A DNA stretch of 64,000 nucleotides, from positions 1 to 64,000 of the forward strand of contig JAPZUF010000018.1 of assembly GCA_027533395.1 (NCBI GenBank), given 5' to 3'. The stretch is from Cyclobacteriaceae bacterium (GTDB lineage: Bacteria; Bacteroidota; Bacteroidia; Cytophagales; Cyclobacteriaceae). A model generated the notes under the pieces. The model searched no databases. It was not told the DNA's origin and saw only the letters and a program-made list of their open reading frames with translations. A program made the translations under genes and the position numbers. Shown in pieces: positions 35,908 through 44,899 of this stretch (positions are counted from its first letter, which is position 1; each line of letters opens with the position of its first letter).

Positions 35908-36621
35908 TCAACCATGAATGGGTTCTCCCCTGTTTACGTTTTCATTTTTTCTATCCCACTCTATCAATCCATCTTTTAATCGGATGATGCGGTGGGCGTA
36001 ATGTGCAATATCATCTTCGTGTGTAACCATGATGATGGTGTTTCCTTTATCGTGTAACTCCTGAAACAAATTCATGATGGAATAAGAGGTTTTCGAATCG
36101 AGGTTACCCGTTGGTTCATCAGCTAGTATGATGGATGGATTATTTACTAATGCACGAGCAATAGCAACACGTTGTCTTTGTCCACCAGAAAGTTCGTTAG
36201 GCTTATGGTGCCAACGATCTTCAAGGTTTACATTTTTCAACGCTTCCATCGCCATGTCTTCTCTGTCTGATTTTCCATAACCGGCATAAATCAAAGGCAA
36301 AGCTACGTTTTCCAGTGCACTGGCTCTTGGCAAAAGATTAAAAGTTTGAAACACGAAACCGATTTCTTTATTGCGCACAACGGCCAATTCATTTTCTGTC
36401 ATTTCGCTTACCACTTGATTATTCAGAATGTAAGTGCCGCTGCTGGGTGTATCTAAACAACCCACAATGTTCATCAAAGTCGATTTACCAGAACCTGATG
36501 GACCCATAAAGGCTACATATTCACCTTTATCTACTGAAATGGAAATATCTTGTAAAGCTTTTACCAAGTTGGTTCCCATTTTATATTCTCTGGAAATGTG
36601 GTGCGTTTCGATGATTTTCAT
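35908..36621 (-). CDS. ABC transporter ATP-binding protein (LolD/MacB-like)
   Basis: A 237-residue ATPase subunit. Walker A is GPSGSGKST, the signature [15 protein letters not shown], and Walker [13 protein letters not shown] with the switch histidine in MVTHEDD. The N-terminal [15 protein letters not shown] and the overall pattern place it in the LolD/MacB/FtsE-like group that powers extraction of lipoproteins or peptides across the envelope. No membrane permease is adjacent, so its partner is encoded elsewhere. It is a single gene with its own terminator. Confidence 0.9.
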   Translation of the reverse strand: MKIIETHHISREYKMGTNLVKALQDISISVDKGEYVAFMGPSGSGKSTLMNIVGCLDTPSSGTYILNNQVVSEMTENELAVVRNKEIGFVFQTFNLLPRASALENVALPLIYAGYGKSDREDMAMEALKNVNLEDRWHHKPNELSGGQRQRVAIARALVNNPSIILADEPTGNLDSKTSYSIMNLFQELHDKGNTIIMVTHEDDIAHYAHRIIRLKDGLIEWDRKNENVNRGEPIHG

Positions 36622-36728
36622 GTGCTTGTCCGTGGCTATATTATCGATATTTTAAATACTCTTTTAATTATGATAAATGAATTGTTAAATAGGTAGAAGA
36701 ATTAACTAAAAATTACATATTCTTTCTA

Positions 36729-37598
36729 TTATTTTTCTATTGACGCTTTTTGCCTGATGAATGTTACAATTCGTTGAATCACTTCGTCATCCTTTAGTAT
36801 ACGATTATGCCCTAACCCATTCGTTTGCAATAACTCAGCCGAAGGGTAAACCGAGCGCAAAGCTTTTGGGTGTTCGATGGAAACTTCGGGGTCGGCCAAA
36901 TCATGAACAAGCAAAAGATTCAATTCGATGGGTATTCTTTTGATAATGGATAACGCTGAGAAATACTCGAAAGGTTGATCTGTTTTTTGTATGATGTAAG
37001 TCCTAAAACGCTTGCCAATATCTTGGGATGCTTTTAATGCTTTCAAAAATGTTTGGATGATTTCTTCGCCAATAGTTGGGCTGGCAATATTGATTTGGAT
37101 TTTATTTTGTAATCCTTCGCTAATCGCATATAAACTAGCTACTCCGCCAAAAGAATGAGCGATAATCGCACACGCATTTTCTTGTTGATAAATAGTGGAA
37201 ATAACGCGAGCAAATTCTCTGATTTCCGTTTTGTTTCCATCACTTTTACCATGTGCGGGGCCATCAATCGCTACTAATTTAAAACCTGCCTGATTAAGGG
37301 GTTCTATCATTTTTCTAAATTGCGTACCTCTGCCTGCCCAACCATGTACAGCTAAAACTGCACGTCCTTCGCCCCAACTACAAACATGAATTTTCTTGTT
37401 TTCAACCTCTATAAAATACGATTTTCCCTTAGTAAGCGCTTCAATTTCTTTGTGTGTGGGTTTGTATTTAATCGGACTAAAAAACAAATGAATAAACCAC
37501 TTAGCCGCCAGGTAAGATGAAATAAATTCTACCTTAGGATATAGAAACTGAATGGCTTTGAGTGCAAAAGGTAGCGATGGCTTTTTGTTTTTCTTCAT
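36729..37598 (-). CDS. Alpha/beta hydrolase
   Basis: A 289-residue hydrolase from ATG 37598; a GTG at 37613 overlapping the previous stop would add five residues. The oxyanion segment VHGWAGRGTQ, the nucleophile elbow AHSFGG, an acid in HDLADPEV and the histidine in GLGHNRILKD are all present. The N-terminus is basic and has amphipathic helices before the core. Substrate unknown. Probably co-transcribed with the NRDE-family gene just upstream. Confidence 0.85.
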   Translation of the reverse strand: MKKNKKPSLPFALKAIQFLYPKVEFISSYLAAKWFIHLFFSPIKYKPTHKEIEALTKGKSYFIEVENKKIHVCSWGEGRAVLAVHGWAGRGTQFRKMIEPLNQAGFKLVAIDGPAHGKSDGNKTEIREFARVISTIYQQENACAIIAHSFGGVASLYAISEGLQNKIQINIASPTIGEEIIQTFLKALKASQDIGKRFRTYIIQKTDQPFEYFSALSIIKRIPIELNLLLVHDLADPEVSIEHPKALRSVYPSAELLQTNGLGHNRILKDDEVIQRIVTFIRQKASIEK

Positions 37599-37602
37599 AT
37601 CA

Positions 37603-38367
37603 TTAGCCCTCACAAATAAATTGATAGGTTTTCTCCGTATAGTCGAACGTGATTAAATCGTATGTTCGTTCAATAAAGTTTACTTCGTTGTGCTGATTGA
37701 TTAATATTATAGTTGAACAACGCGTTCCATATCCCGGACTTTTAATAAAGCGAGAAGATAATACCCTTTCTCGTTCAATTCCGATTCCCGTATTCGGCAG
37801 TTGATTATCATTCGCTCTATTTTCATTCTTTAGGAGCGAAAACAAATCTTCGATTGATAATTCTTTATTGCTTATCAATTCCGAAAATTCTTGCTTTCCG
37901 CTTTCTACTTTAGGCCAAGGAGTATTGAGTAAAGCATTGCTTAAACCATGTACACCTTCCGTTATTTTTTCAAAACCTTCTTTATAATTAGAAGCGTACC
38001 AAAGTTCATTTACATTACCGACCACTAAATTAAAACCATTGTAAGTTGATGCGTGAGGTAGCAGTTTTTCGAGATAATCATGCGCAGAATCATTATTTTC
38101 TAAGAAATCAGAAACCAGTTTTCCACGCGATGGCGCTACCTCTTTCAAATTTTTTAAATCGCGGTAGTTTGTTACCCAGGCAATCTTTCCATTTTTATGA
38201 ATACCCATCCAAGTGCCTCCCGCTTCAATATCGGTTCCGGCTAAAACCTCTTTTTCATCCCACCATTGTGCAGGTAAAGTGGGTCGGTTATAAAACTCAT
38301 CGCGATTGGCAGCTACAATTAACTTGTAATCCGGATGTTGTTGTATGCCAAAAAATATCAAACACAT
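37603..38367 (-). CDS. NRDE/TANGO2-family protein
   Basis: A 254-residue protein starting MCLIFF, with the ANRDEFYNRP motif that names the family, followed by DIEAGGTWMGI and VTNYRD. The conserved Cys2 directly after the initiator methionine recalls N-terminal nucleophile hydrolases, as noted for TANGO2 relatives. Bacterial function is undefined; the human homologue is implicated in haem handling and lipid metabolism. Twelve bases separate it from rnhB on the same strand. Confidence 0.9.
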   Translation of the reverse strand: MCLIFFGIQQHPDYKLIVAANRDEFYNRPTLPAQWWDEKEVLAGTDIEAGGTWMGIHKNGKIAWVTNYRDLKNLKEVAPSRGKLVSDFLENNDSAHDYLEKLLPHASTYNGFNLVVGNVNELWYASNYKEGFEKITEGVHGLSNALLNTPWPKVESGKQEFSELISNKELSIEDLFSLLKNENRANDNQLPNTGIGIERERVLSSRFIKSPGYGTRCSTIILINQHNEVNFIERTYDLITFDYTEKTYQFICEG

Positions 38368-38379
38368 AATTCTCTTATA

Positions 38380-38979
38380 CTATTCAAATAAATCCAATTG
38401 TTTTTTCAAGAGTTGAAAACTCAATCTGTGATGGGGTGTAACGCCAAATTTTTCAATTCCTGTTCTATGCTCTACTGTTGGATAGCCAACATTTTTATTC
38501 CATCCATAGTTCGGATAATGCTGATGTAAATTTTTCATCAACTTATCTCTATAATTTTTCGCTAAAACTGAAGCAGCCGCAATAGATAGGTATTGACTAT
38601 CTCCCTTAATGATGCATACATGTGGAATATCTTTAAAGGGTTTAAATCGGTTGCCATCAATCAGTAACAATTCAGGTTTTTTTTTCAATTGTTTTACGGC
38701 CAAATGCATGGCTTTATACGTTGCCTGTAAAATATTGATGGCATCTATTTCAGCCGGAGATACTTCCGATATAGCCCAAGCTAACGCAAGTTTTTTAATC
38801 TCGGGTTCTAACTTTATTCTCTGTGATTCTGATAATTTTTTTGAATCTGTTAACCCTTCAATCTCGCAACTTTTTGGTAAAATCACAGCGGCAGCAACTA
38901 CAGGTCCTGCCAAACAACCACGACCTACTTCATCGCAGCCGGCTTCTATTTTATCAGATGAATAAAAAAGATTTAACAC
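38380..38979 (-). CDS. rnhB: Ribonuclease HII
   Basis: A 199-residue enzyme that cleaves RNA in RNA:DNA hybrids and removes misincorporated ribonucleotides. The active-site DEVGRG (D16, E17), LLIDGNRF and GDSQYLSIAAASVLAK with the further acidic residues are visible, plus the C-terminal HHRLSF. It starts with GTG; no earlier start is available. Divergent from the Nudix gene. Confidence 0.95.
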   Translation of the reverse strand: MLNLFYSSDKIEAGCDEVGRGCLAGPVVAAAVILPKSCEIEGLTDSKKLSESQRIKLEPEIKKLALAWAISEVSPAEIDAINILQATYKAMHLAVKQLKKKPELLLIDGNRFKPFKDIPHVCIIKGDSQYLSIAAASVLAKNYRDKLMKNLHQHYPNYGWNKNVGYPTVEHRTGIEKFGVTPHHRLSFQLLKKQLDLFE

Positions 38980-38998
38980 AGCCGAAAGATAAGTTATT

Positions 38999-39006
38999 TA
39001 CCTTTG
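38999..39006 (+). promoter_or_regulatory. -7 element of the Nudix gene
   Basis: TACCTTTG is a full match to TAnnTTTG, 21 bases before the ATG at 39028. No TTG at the expected -33 spacing was seen. Confidence 0.45.
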
Positions 39007-39027
39007 CGACTTGCTAAAAATTGATGC

Positions 39028-39579
39028 ATGGAAAATAAATGGGTTACGCTTGATCAACAAACCATCTACGATAACAAATGGATTCGTTTGGAGGAACATC
39101 AGGTTATCAATCCTGGAGGTGGTAAAGGCATTTATGGCAAAGTTCATTTCAAAAATAAAGCCATTGGCATTGTACCGATAGATGCAGAAGGTAACACTTG
39201 GTTAGTCGGTCAGTTTCGCTATACACTTAACGAATGGAGCTGGGAAATTCCTGAAGGTGGCGGACCCTTGCACATTGATGTGCTTACATCAGCCAAAAGA
39301 GAATTAAAAGAAGAAACGGGCATTGAAGCCAATACGTGGCAATTGCTCATGCGTTTTCATACATCCAATTCTGTAACCGATGAAGAAGGCTTTATTTTTT
39401 TAGCAACTGATTTACAATTTGGTGATAATCAATTAGAAGAAAGCGAAGCCGATTTGCAAGTAAAGAAATTACCTTTTACTGAAGCTTTCAAGATGGTAAT
39501 GGAAGGAAAGATAACCGATTCGATGAGTGTTGCCGGCATTTTGAAAGCAGCCATCTTATTAAACAAAATTGAATCATGA
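39028..39579 (+). CDS. Nudix hydrolase (ADP-ribose pyrophosphatase-like)
   Basis: A 183-residue cytosolic hydrolase of nucleoside diphosphates linked to another moiety. The Nudix box ends in the intact metal-binding core KRELKEETGI; the first acidic position of the box (usually Glu) appears to be a hydrophobic residue. Strands such as VPIDAEGNTWLVGQFR and the EIPEGGGP segment fit the ADP-ribose pyrophosphatase group. The last four bases overlap the MATE gene. Confidence 0.85.
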   Translation: MENKWVTLDQQTIYDNKWIRLEEHQVINPGGGKGIYGKVHFKNKAIGIVPIDAEGNTWLVGQFRYTLNEWSWEIPEGGGPLHIDVLTSAKRELKEETGIEANTWQLLMRFHTSNSVTDEEGFIFLATDLQFGDNQLEESEADLQVKKLPFTEAFKMVMEGKITDSMSVAGILKAAILLNKIES

Positions 39580-40925
39580 CTTTAAAAGAACATATACAAA
39601 GTAACATTAAGATTGCTTTGCCTGTGATGTTGAGTCAACTCGGGCACATAGCAATGGGTGTTACCGATAATGTGATGGTGGGAAGAGTGGGTGCCACTCC
39701 ACTGGCTGGTGCATCTTTAGCCAACGTTACATTCAATGTTTTGTTGGTTTTTGGCATAGGTGTTTCTTATGCCATCACTCCCTTAGTGGCGGAAGCCGAT
39801 GGAAAAAAAGATGTGAATAAAATCGTGTCTGTTTTCAGACATGGTTTTGTTATCAATTTTTTAGTGAGTTTGTTTTTGGTTTTAGGTGTAATGGCCGGGA
39901 GCAATCTTCTTTTTCATCTAGATCAACCAGATGAAGTAGTTAACCAAGCTGTTCCATATTTAGAAATCATCACGTTCTCTTTAATTCCAACGCTAATCTT
40001 TCAAAGTTTCAGACAATTTTCTGATGGTTTGTCGCTCACTTATTTATCGCTTTACATCATCATTGCTGCTAATTTGCTGAACGTTTTATTGAATTACACT
40101 TTCATTTACGGGCATTTCGGTTTTGAGCCGATGGGGTTGACAGGTGCAGGTTACGCCACTTTGATTTCCAGAATTTTTATGGCAGCGGGAATTGCGCTGT
40201 ACGTGTTTTTCCATTCGAAATTGAAAGCATACCGCGGCATCTTCATCTTAAAAAGTTTTGATGCTCAATTGTTTAAAAACATGTTGCACATCGGTTTGCC
40301 TGCAGGACTTCAATTTATTTTTGAAGTAGCAGCCTTCGATTTTAGTGCTGTGATGATGGGATGGATTGGAACAAATGCCTTGGCAGCGCATCAAATTGCT
40401 ATCAACTTAGCAGCCATCAGTTACATGACAACCAGTGGATTAGGCGCAGCGGCAGTTATCCGATTGGGAAATGCTATTGGAAAAAATGCATGGCACGATT
40501 TACGATTAGCAGCTTATAGCTTAGTTGGAATGGCTTTAACATTAATGGGTGTTTTTGCATTTGTTTTTTTTATTGGTCGGTATTTTTTACCAAGCTTATA
40601 TGTGAATGATTGGGCAGTAATTGAAATGGCAGCCCCGCTTATGATTATAGCAGGATTTTTTCAACTGTCGGATGGACTTCAAGTTGTTTGTGCGGGAGCC
40701 TTACGCGGTTTACAAGATGTAAAAATTCCTTCTGTTCTCATTTTTATTTCTTATTGGATTATTGGTTTGCCTCTTGGTTATTGGCTAGCCTTTTACGCTG
40801 ACTGGGGCGCGAGCGGCATTTGGATGGGTTTATTGATTGGTTTAACCTTAGTGGCCATCGCTTTATTTATTCGCTTACGTAATCAGATCAAGAAAAAAAT
40901 ATCAGAAGCAGCAAACGATTTGTAA
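39576..40925 (+). CDS. MATE-family multidrug efflux transporter
   Basis: A 449-residue, 12-helix multidrug and toxin extrusion protein. The N-terminal helix region MLSQLGHIAMGVTDNVMVGRVG and the second-half copy (GLPAGLQFIFEVAAFDFS) show the duplicated MATE fold. It would export cationic compounds by Na+ or H+ antiport. NorM-like by length and pattern. Translationally coupled to the Nudix gene. Confidence 0.92.
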   Translation: MTLKEHIQSNIKIALPVMLSQLGHIAMGVTDNVMVGRVGATPLAGASLANVTFNVLLVFGIGVSYAITPLVAEADGKKDVNKIVSVFRHGFVINFLVSLFLVLGVMAGSNLLFHLDQPDEVVNQAVPYLEIITFSLIPTLIFQSFRQFSDGLSLTYLSLYIIIAANLLNVLLNYTFIYGHFGFEPMGLTGAGYATLISRIFMAAGIALYVFFHSKLKAYRGIFILKSFDAQLFKNMLHIGLPAGLQFIFEVAAFDFSAVMMGWIGTNALAAHQIAINLAAISYMTTSGLGAAAVIRLGNAIGKNAWHDLRLAAYSLVGMALTLMGVFAFVFFIGRYFLPSLYVNDWAVIEMAAPLMIIAGFFQLSDGLQVVCAGALRGLQDVKIPSVLIFISYWIIGLPLGYWLAFYADWGASGIWMGLLIGLTLVAIALFIRLRNQIKKKISEAANDL

Positions 40926-40948
40926 ATTACATCAGCTAAAACAGTATT

Positions 40949-41500
40949 ATGCAAGCCAGACCTGTTTCCTATTCTCAAACTACCATTACAGAACTGATGA
41001 TTCCCTCCTATGCTAACTTCGGAGGTAAAATCCATGGTGGTATTTTATTATCCTTGATGGATAAAGTAGCGTATGCTACTGCCTCAAAACATGCCGGCAC
41101 CTATTGCGTAACCGTTACAGTTGATAAAGTGGAGTTTTTACAACCTGTTGAAGTCGGTGAATTAGTTGCCTTGAAAGCATCCGTTAATTACGTTGGTAAA
41201 ACATCGATGGTGATTGGCATTCGAGTGGAAGCGCAACAAATTAAAACAGGGAAAATCAAACACACTAACTCCTGTTATTTCACCATGGTAGCGAAAGGTG
41301 ATGATGATAAACCTGCTCTTGTTCCTCCTTTATTATTGCAAAACCAAGAAGAAGTAAAACGCTTTATCGAAGCTTTGCACATGAAGGAAATCAAACAAAA
41401 CATAAAACAACAGATGGATGATGCAAACTCGGCTGTACATTTAGATAAAGCAGAAGAATTATTAGCAAATGAAAGATGTGAAATTCAATTGAAAGCGTAA
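40949..41500 (+). CDS. Acyl-CoA thioesterase (hotdog, BACH/YciA-like)
   Basis: A 183-residue protein with the hotdog signature NFGGKIHGGILLSLMDKVAY and a following strand VTVTVDKVEFLQPV. The aspartate in the MD motif and the N-terminal Asn are those used for thioester hydrolysis in this class. The C-terminal 40 residues form a helical, charged tail. It is located between the MATE gene and nuoI with about 30 bases on the downstream side. Confidence 0.88.
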   Translation: MQARPVSYSQTTITELMIPSYANFGGKIHGGILLSLMDKVAYATASKHAGTYCVTVTVDKVEFLQPVEVGELVALKASVNYVGKTSMVIGIRVEAQQIKTGKIKHTNSCYFTMVAKGDDDKPALVPPLLLQNQEEVKRFIEALHMKEIKQNIKQQMDDANSAVHLDKAEELLANERCEIQLKA

Positions 41501-41532
41501 CGAAATTCATTTATTGTTGTTTATTTTGAATT

Positions 41533-42219
41533 ATGAAGTATTGGAAAGATCTTTTATCGGCAACACAATCTGTCAGACAAGGTTTATACCTCACCTGGAA
41601 ACAGATGAAGACCGTTTTGAAAAAAGGTCAGCCAAGAGATATTCGCGATGTTGATTATTTCCAGAGAGCAGAAGGTACAGCAACCATTTCCTATCCACAT
41701 GTTGAAATTCCCATACCAGATGTTGGAAGATATCAATTACACAATGAAATTGATGATTGTATTGTGTGCGATAAATGTGCAGTTGTGTGTCCGGTTGATT
41801 GTATCACCATCGAACCGATAAAATCCCCTGAAGTGATTGGCAAAACCTCTGATGGAACTTCTAAAAGAATTTACGCTGCGAAGTTTGACATCGACATGGC
41901 TAAATGTTGTTTCTGTGGTTTGTGTACTACAGTTTGTCCTACTGAATGCCTAACCATGACGCCTGATTTTGATTACAGCGTTACCAACATTAAAGAGCAT
42001 AATTTTGCATTTGCAGTAATGAGTGCTGAAGAAATTGATGCAAAGCAAAAAGCATGGAGCGAACACCAGGCTGCTAAAGAAAGTGCCAAACAAACTCCTG
42101 CTATTGCTGAAGAAAATAATGCAAATCAACCCAACCAACCAAGCGATAAACCAAAAGCTATCAAGCCTGTGTTTAAACCTAAAATAAAACCACCCGGTAG
42201 TTCAACCCCACAAGCATGA
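41533..42219 (+). CDS. nuoI: NADH-quinone oxidoreductase subunit I
   Basis: A 228-residue peripheral-arm subunit of complex I with two 4Fe-4S clusters: CIVCDKCAVVCP and CCFCGLCTTVCP are both complete. It carries an amphipathic N-terminal helix and a long Pro/Lys/Gln-rich C-terminal tail (about 185-228) not found in minimal NuoI. First gene of a six-gene nuoIJKLMN run; nuoA-H are not in this window. The stop overlaps nuoJ by four bases. Confidence 0.95.
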   Translation: MKYWKDLLSATQSVRQGLYLTWKQMKTVLKKGQPRDIRDVDYFQRAEGTATISYPHVEIPIPDVGRYQLHNEIDDCIVCDKCAVVCPVDCITIEPIKSPEVIGKTSDGTSKRIYAAKFDIDMAKCCFCGLCTTVCPTECLTMTPDFDYSVTNIKEHNFAFAVMSAEEIDAKQKAWSEHQAAKESAKQTPAIAEENNANQPNQPSDKPKAIKPVFKPKIKPPGSSTPQA

Positions 42220-42713
42220 TTCAGTTTGTTTATTACTTTTTTATTTTCTTAACCTTAGCCTCTGCTTTTGCTCTATTATTTGTGAGGCAAATTTTATACG
42301 CAGTATTGCTTTTATTGGTAGTGATGTTGAGTGTTGCCGGTTTATTTATTTTGATGCAAGCAGAATTGAGTGGTGTTTCTCAAATTCTTATCTATGCCGG
42401 AGGTGTAGCAGTGTTATTCATTTTTGGTATTATGTTATCAGATAAGAAAGGTTTCAGTTTTACGAAAGTTGCCTATACACAAATTTTCTCCGGTATGGGT
42501 ATTGCCTTAGTGTTAGGTTCACTTCTACTATATGCTACACAAGTCGTAAAAAAATTACCAACCGAAGTAAAAGTTAAGAACGATGTACAAAAACTTAGTT
42601 TTGAGTTGTTAAGTGATTTTGCGTTACCCTTTGAAGTAACAGGTATTTTGTTGCTTAGCATTTTTATTGGTGTAGCCTTCATAGCTGGAAAAACCAATCA
42701 CACACAATCATGA
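42216..42713 (+). CDS. nuoJ: NADH-quinone oxidoreductase subunit J
   Basis: A 165-residue membrane-arm subunit with five hydrophobic helices. The helix 2-3 region AELSGVSQILIYAGGVAVLFIFGIML is the NuoJ hallmark. It forms part of the proton-conducting domain of complex I next to NuoK. ATGA overlaps on both sides couple it to nuoI and nuoK. Confidence 0.93.
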   Translation: MIQFVYYFFIFLTLASAFALLFVRQILYAVLLLLVVMLSVAGLFILMQAELSGVSQILIYAGGVAVLFIFGIMLSDKKGFSFTKVAYTQIFSGMGIALVLGSLLLYATQVVKKLPTEVKVKNDVQKLSFELLSDFALPFEVTGILLLSIFIGVAFIAGKTNHTQS

Positions 42714-43018
42714 ATCCGACTTATCTCATTTATACTGCTATTGTGTTGGTTGCCATTGGCACCGCGTTGGTGTTAACCCGAAAAAGTTTATTATTTATTT
42801 TGATTGGAATAGAACTGATTTTAAATGCAGTCAATTTAAATTTAGTTGCGTTCAATCATTTGTATCCTCAAAATGTAAACGGACAAACAACAACGTTATT
42901 CATCATGGCCATAGCTATATGTGAAACAGCTTGTGGCGTTGCGATCATGATTCAGGTAGCTAGACAATATAAAACCATCACACCCAGTTCCATTCAAGAT
43001 TTAAAAGAACAAGCATGA
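42710..43018 (+). CDS. nuoK: NADH-quinone oxidoreductase subunit K
   Basis: A 102-residue three-helix subunit homologous to Mrp MrpC. The conserved membrane glutamates are present in GIELILNAVNLN and in AICETACGVAI, both needed for proton translocation. Length is standard. Overlaps nuoJ and nuoL by four bases each. Confidence 0.95.
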   Translation: MNPTYLIYTAIVLVAIGTALVLTRKSLLFILIGIELILNAVNLNLVAFNHLYPQNVNGQTTTLFIMAIAICETACGVAIMIQVARQYKTITPSSIQDLKEQA

Positions 43019-44898
43019 GTCAATCTTTTATTCTTGTGTCGCTAATTTGTTGCTTACCTTTTGCTGGTATGTTAATGAATCTATGGTTGAAAAAATATGT
43101 TGCGTATATATCAACGCTAGTTTTATTCATCATCAATATATTGGTTTTCTTTTTTATCAGTCAGCACGAAACACAAATAGAAACTAGTTTGATTTGGTTT
43201 AAGCTGCAAAACTTTACTATCGATTTTAATTATTACATCAATCAGGATAGCATCTTGCTATTGCCAGTAGTGAGTATCATTTCATTTTTGGTGCATGTTT
43301 TTTCTATTGGTTACATGGCCCATGAAAAATCTTTGTCGCGTTATTTTAATGGTTTGCTATTCTTCACAGCCTCCATGTTGCTTTTTGTTTGTTCCGGTAA
43401 TTTGATTGTTATCTTTTTAGCATGGGAATGTCTAGGACTTGCTTCCTATCTTTTAATAGGTTTTTACAGAGAAAAAACAGAAGCAGGTTTCGCATCCTTA
43501 AAAGCCATGCTTTTGAATCGCTTAAGTGATTTGCTTTTGCTCAGTGCTTTTATATTGATGTTTGCTTACTATCAATCGTTCAATCTCAATGAAATCATCG
43601 ATAGCCAACAAACTTTACCTCAACTGGTGGGCTGGATGTTACTTTTAGGTGTTCTGGCAAAATCAGCACAATTTCCTTTAATGAATTGGTTGCCGAGCGC
43701 CATGACTGGACCTTCTCCTGTTTCGGCACTGATACACGCTGCCACCATGGTTATTGCCGGTGTGTATTTGATGATCAGGCTATCTCCTATTTTACCTTTA
43801 TCCGTATTACATGGTCTTACCACTATCGGTAGTTTAACAGCCTTTCTAGGAGCGCTGGCAGCCACACAACAATTTGATGTAAAGAAAATATTGGCTTACT
43901 CTACTATATCTCAATTGGGTTTGATCATGGCAGCTGTTGGAATTGCAAGTCCGCAAGCGGCAATCTTGCACATGGTGAGTCATGCTTTTTTTAAGGCTGG
44001 ATTGTTTTTGGGCGTAGGCGCTTTAATTCATTATTTAAAGGATAATAGAGTAAATAGAGAAACTAACGCTCAAGATATACGCAATTTAGGAGCGCTTTAC
44101 AAAAGTTATCCATATACCTTTTACACCATTCTAATTTTTAGTTTAGCATTATGTGGCATTCCTTTCACATCAGGGTTTTTATCGAAAGAATACTTATTAA
44201 CCCAAGCCTGGAATAGCACAAACTCATTATCAATATTTTATTTTGTATTTATTATCCTGACATCTACTATAACGGTTATCTATACTACCCGTTTGATTGT
44301 TTATACCTTCTTCAATAAGAGAAAAGAGAACTTTAATTCAGCTGCATCAGAGAAAAAACGAGTTTTCTTATTTCCACTTATTGTGTTAAGTATCGCAAGT
44401 TTTTGGTGGATCATCAATATTAATCCATTCCATGCGGATTTTTATTTCTTTTCAAAAACAAAATTTATAACACCTGTTTGGTTAACCATCGGCAGCACGC
44501 TGTTCATTCCAATTTTGTTCTTTTTTGCATTTCGCTATTTCAATAGCAGAGAAATAAGCAACTCACCTAATCGACTCTTGCTGCAAGGCTTTGCCTTAGA
44601 TGACTTGCAACAAAAGTTGATTGTTCAACCAACTCTCTTAATCGGAAATTTACTTTTATCCATAGAAAAAAAATGGATTGATGGATTTATTCATGCTATG
44701 GCTTTTGCGACTGTATTATTTAGTCATATCATCAGCTTTTTAGATTATTGGTTGGTAGATGGATTCGTACGCATGACTTACAAAGCAAGCTATACACTAG
44801 GTGGTTGGGTAAGAGTGAGCAGAAGTGGATATGTGCAACATTATTTATTTTGGTTTTTATTTACAGCTGTATTATTTATAATTTGGGTTTTATTCTAA
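43015..44898 (+). CDS. nuoL: NADH-quinone oxidoreductase subunit L
   Basis: A 627-residue antiporter-like subunit, the distal proton pump of complex I. The core reads WECLGLASYLLIGFY, SAQFPLMNWLPSAMTGPSPVSALIHAATMV and YSTISQLGLIMAAVG, with the functional lysines and histidine of this family. The C-terminal extension holding the lateral helix is present. Immediately followed by nuoM. Confidence 0.95.
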   Translation: MSQSFILVSLICCLPFAGMLMNLWLKKYVAYISTLVLFIINILVFFFISQHETQIETSLIWFKLQNFTIDFNYYINQDSILLLPVVSIISFLVHVFSIGYMAHEKSLSRYFNGLLFFTASMLLFVCSGNLIVIFLAWECLGLASYLLIGFYREKTEAGFASLKAMLLNRLSDLLLLSAFILMFAYYQSFNLNEIIDSQQTLPQLVGWMLLLGVLAKSAQFPLMNWLPSAMTGPSPVSALIHAATMVIAGVYLMIRLSPILPLSVLHGLTTIGSLTAFLGALAATQQFDVKKILAYSTISQLGLIMAAVGIASPQAAILHMVSHAFFKAGLFLGVGALIHYLKDNRVNRETNAQDIRNLGALYKSYPYTFYTILIFSLALCGIPFTSGFLSKEYLLTQAWNSTNSLSIFYFVFIILTSTITVIYTTRLIVYTFFNKRKENFNSAASEKKRVFLFPLIVLSIASFWWIININPFHADFYFFSKTKFITPVWLTIGSTLFIPILFFFAFRYFNSREISNSPNRLLLQGFALDDLQQKLIVQPTLLIGNLLLSIEKKWIDGFIHAMAFATVLFSHIISFLDYWLVDGFVRMTYKASYTLGGWVRVSRSGYVQHYLFWFLFTAVLFIIWVLF

Positions 44899-44899
44899 A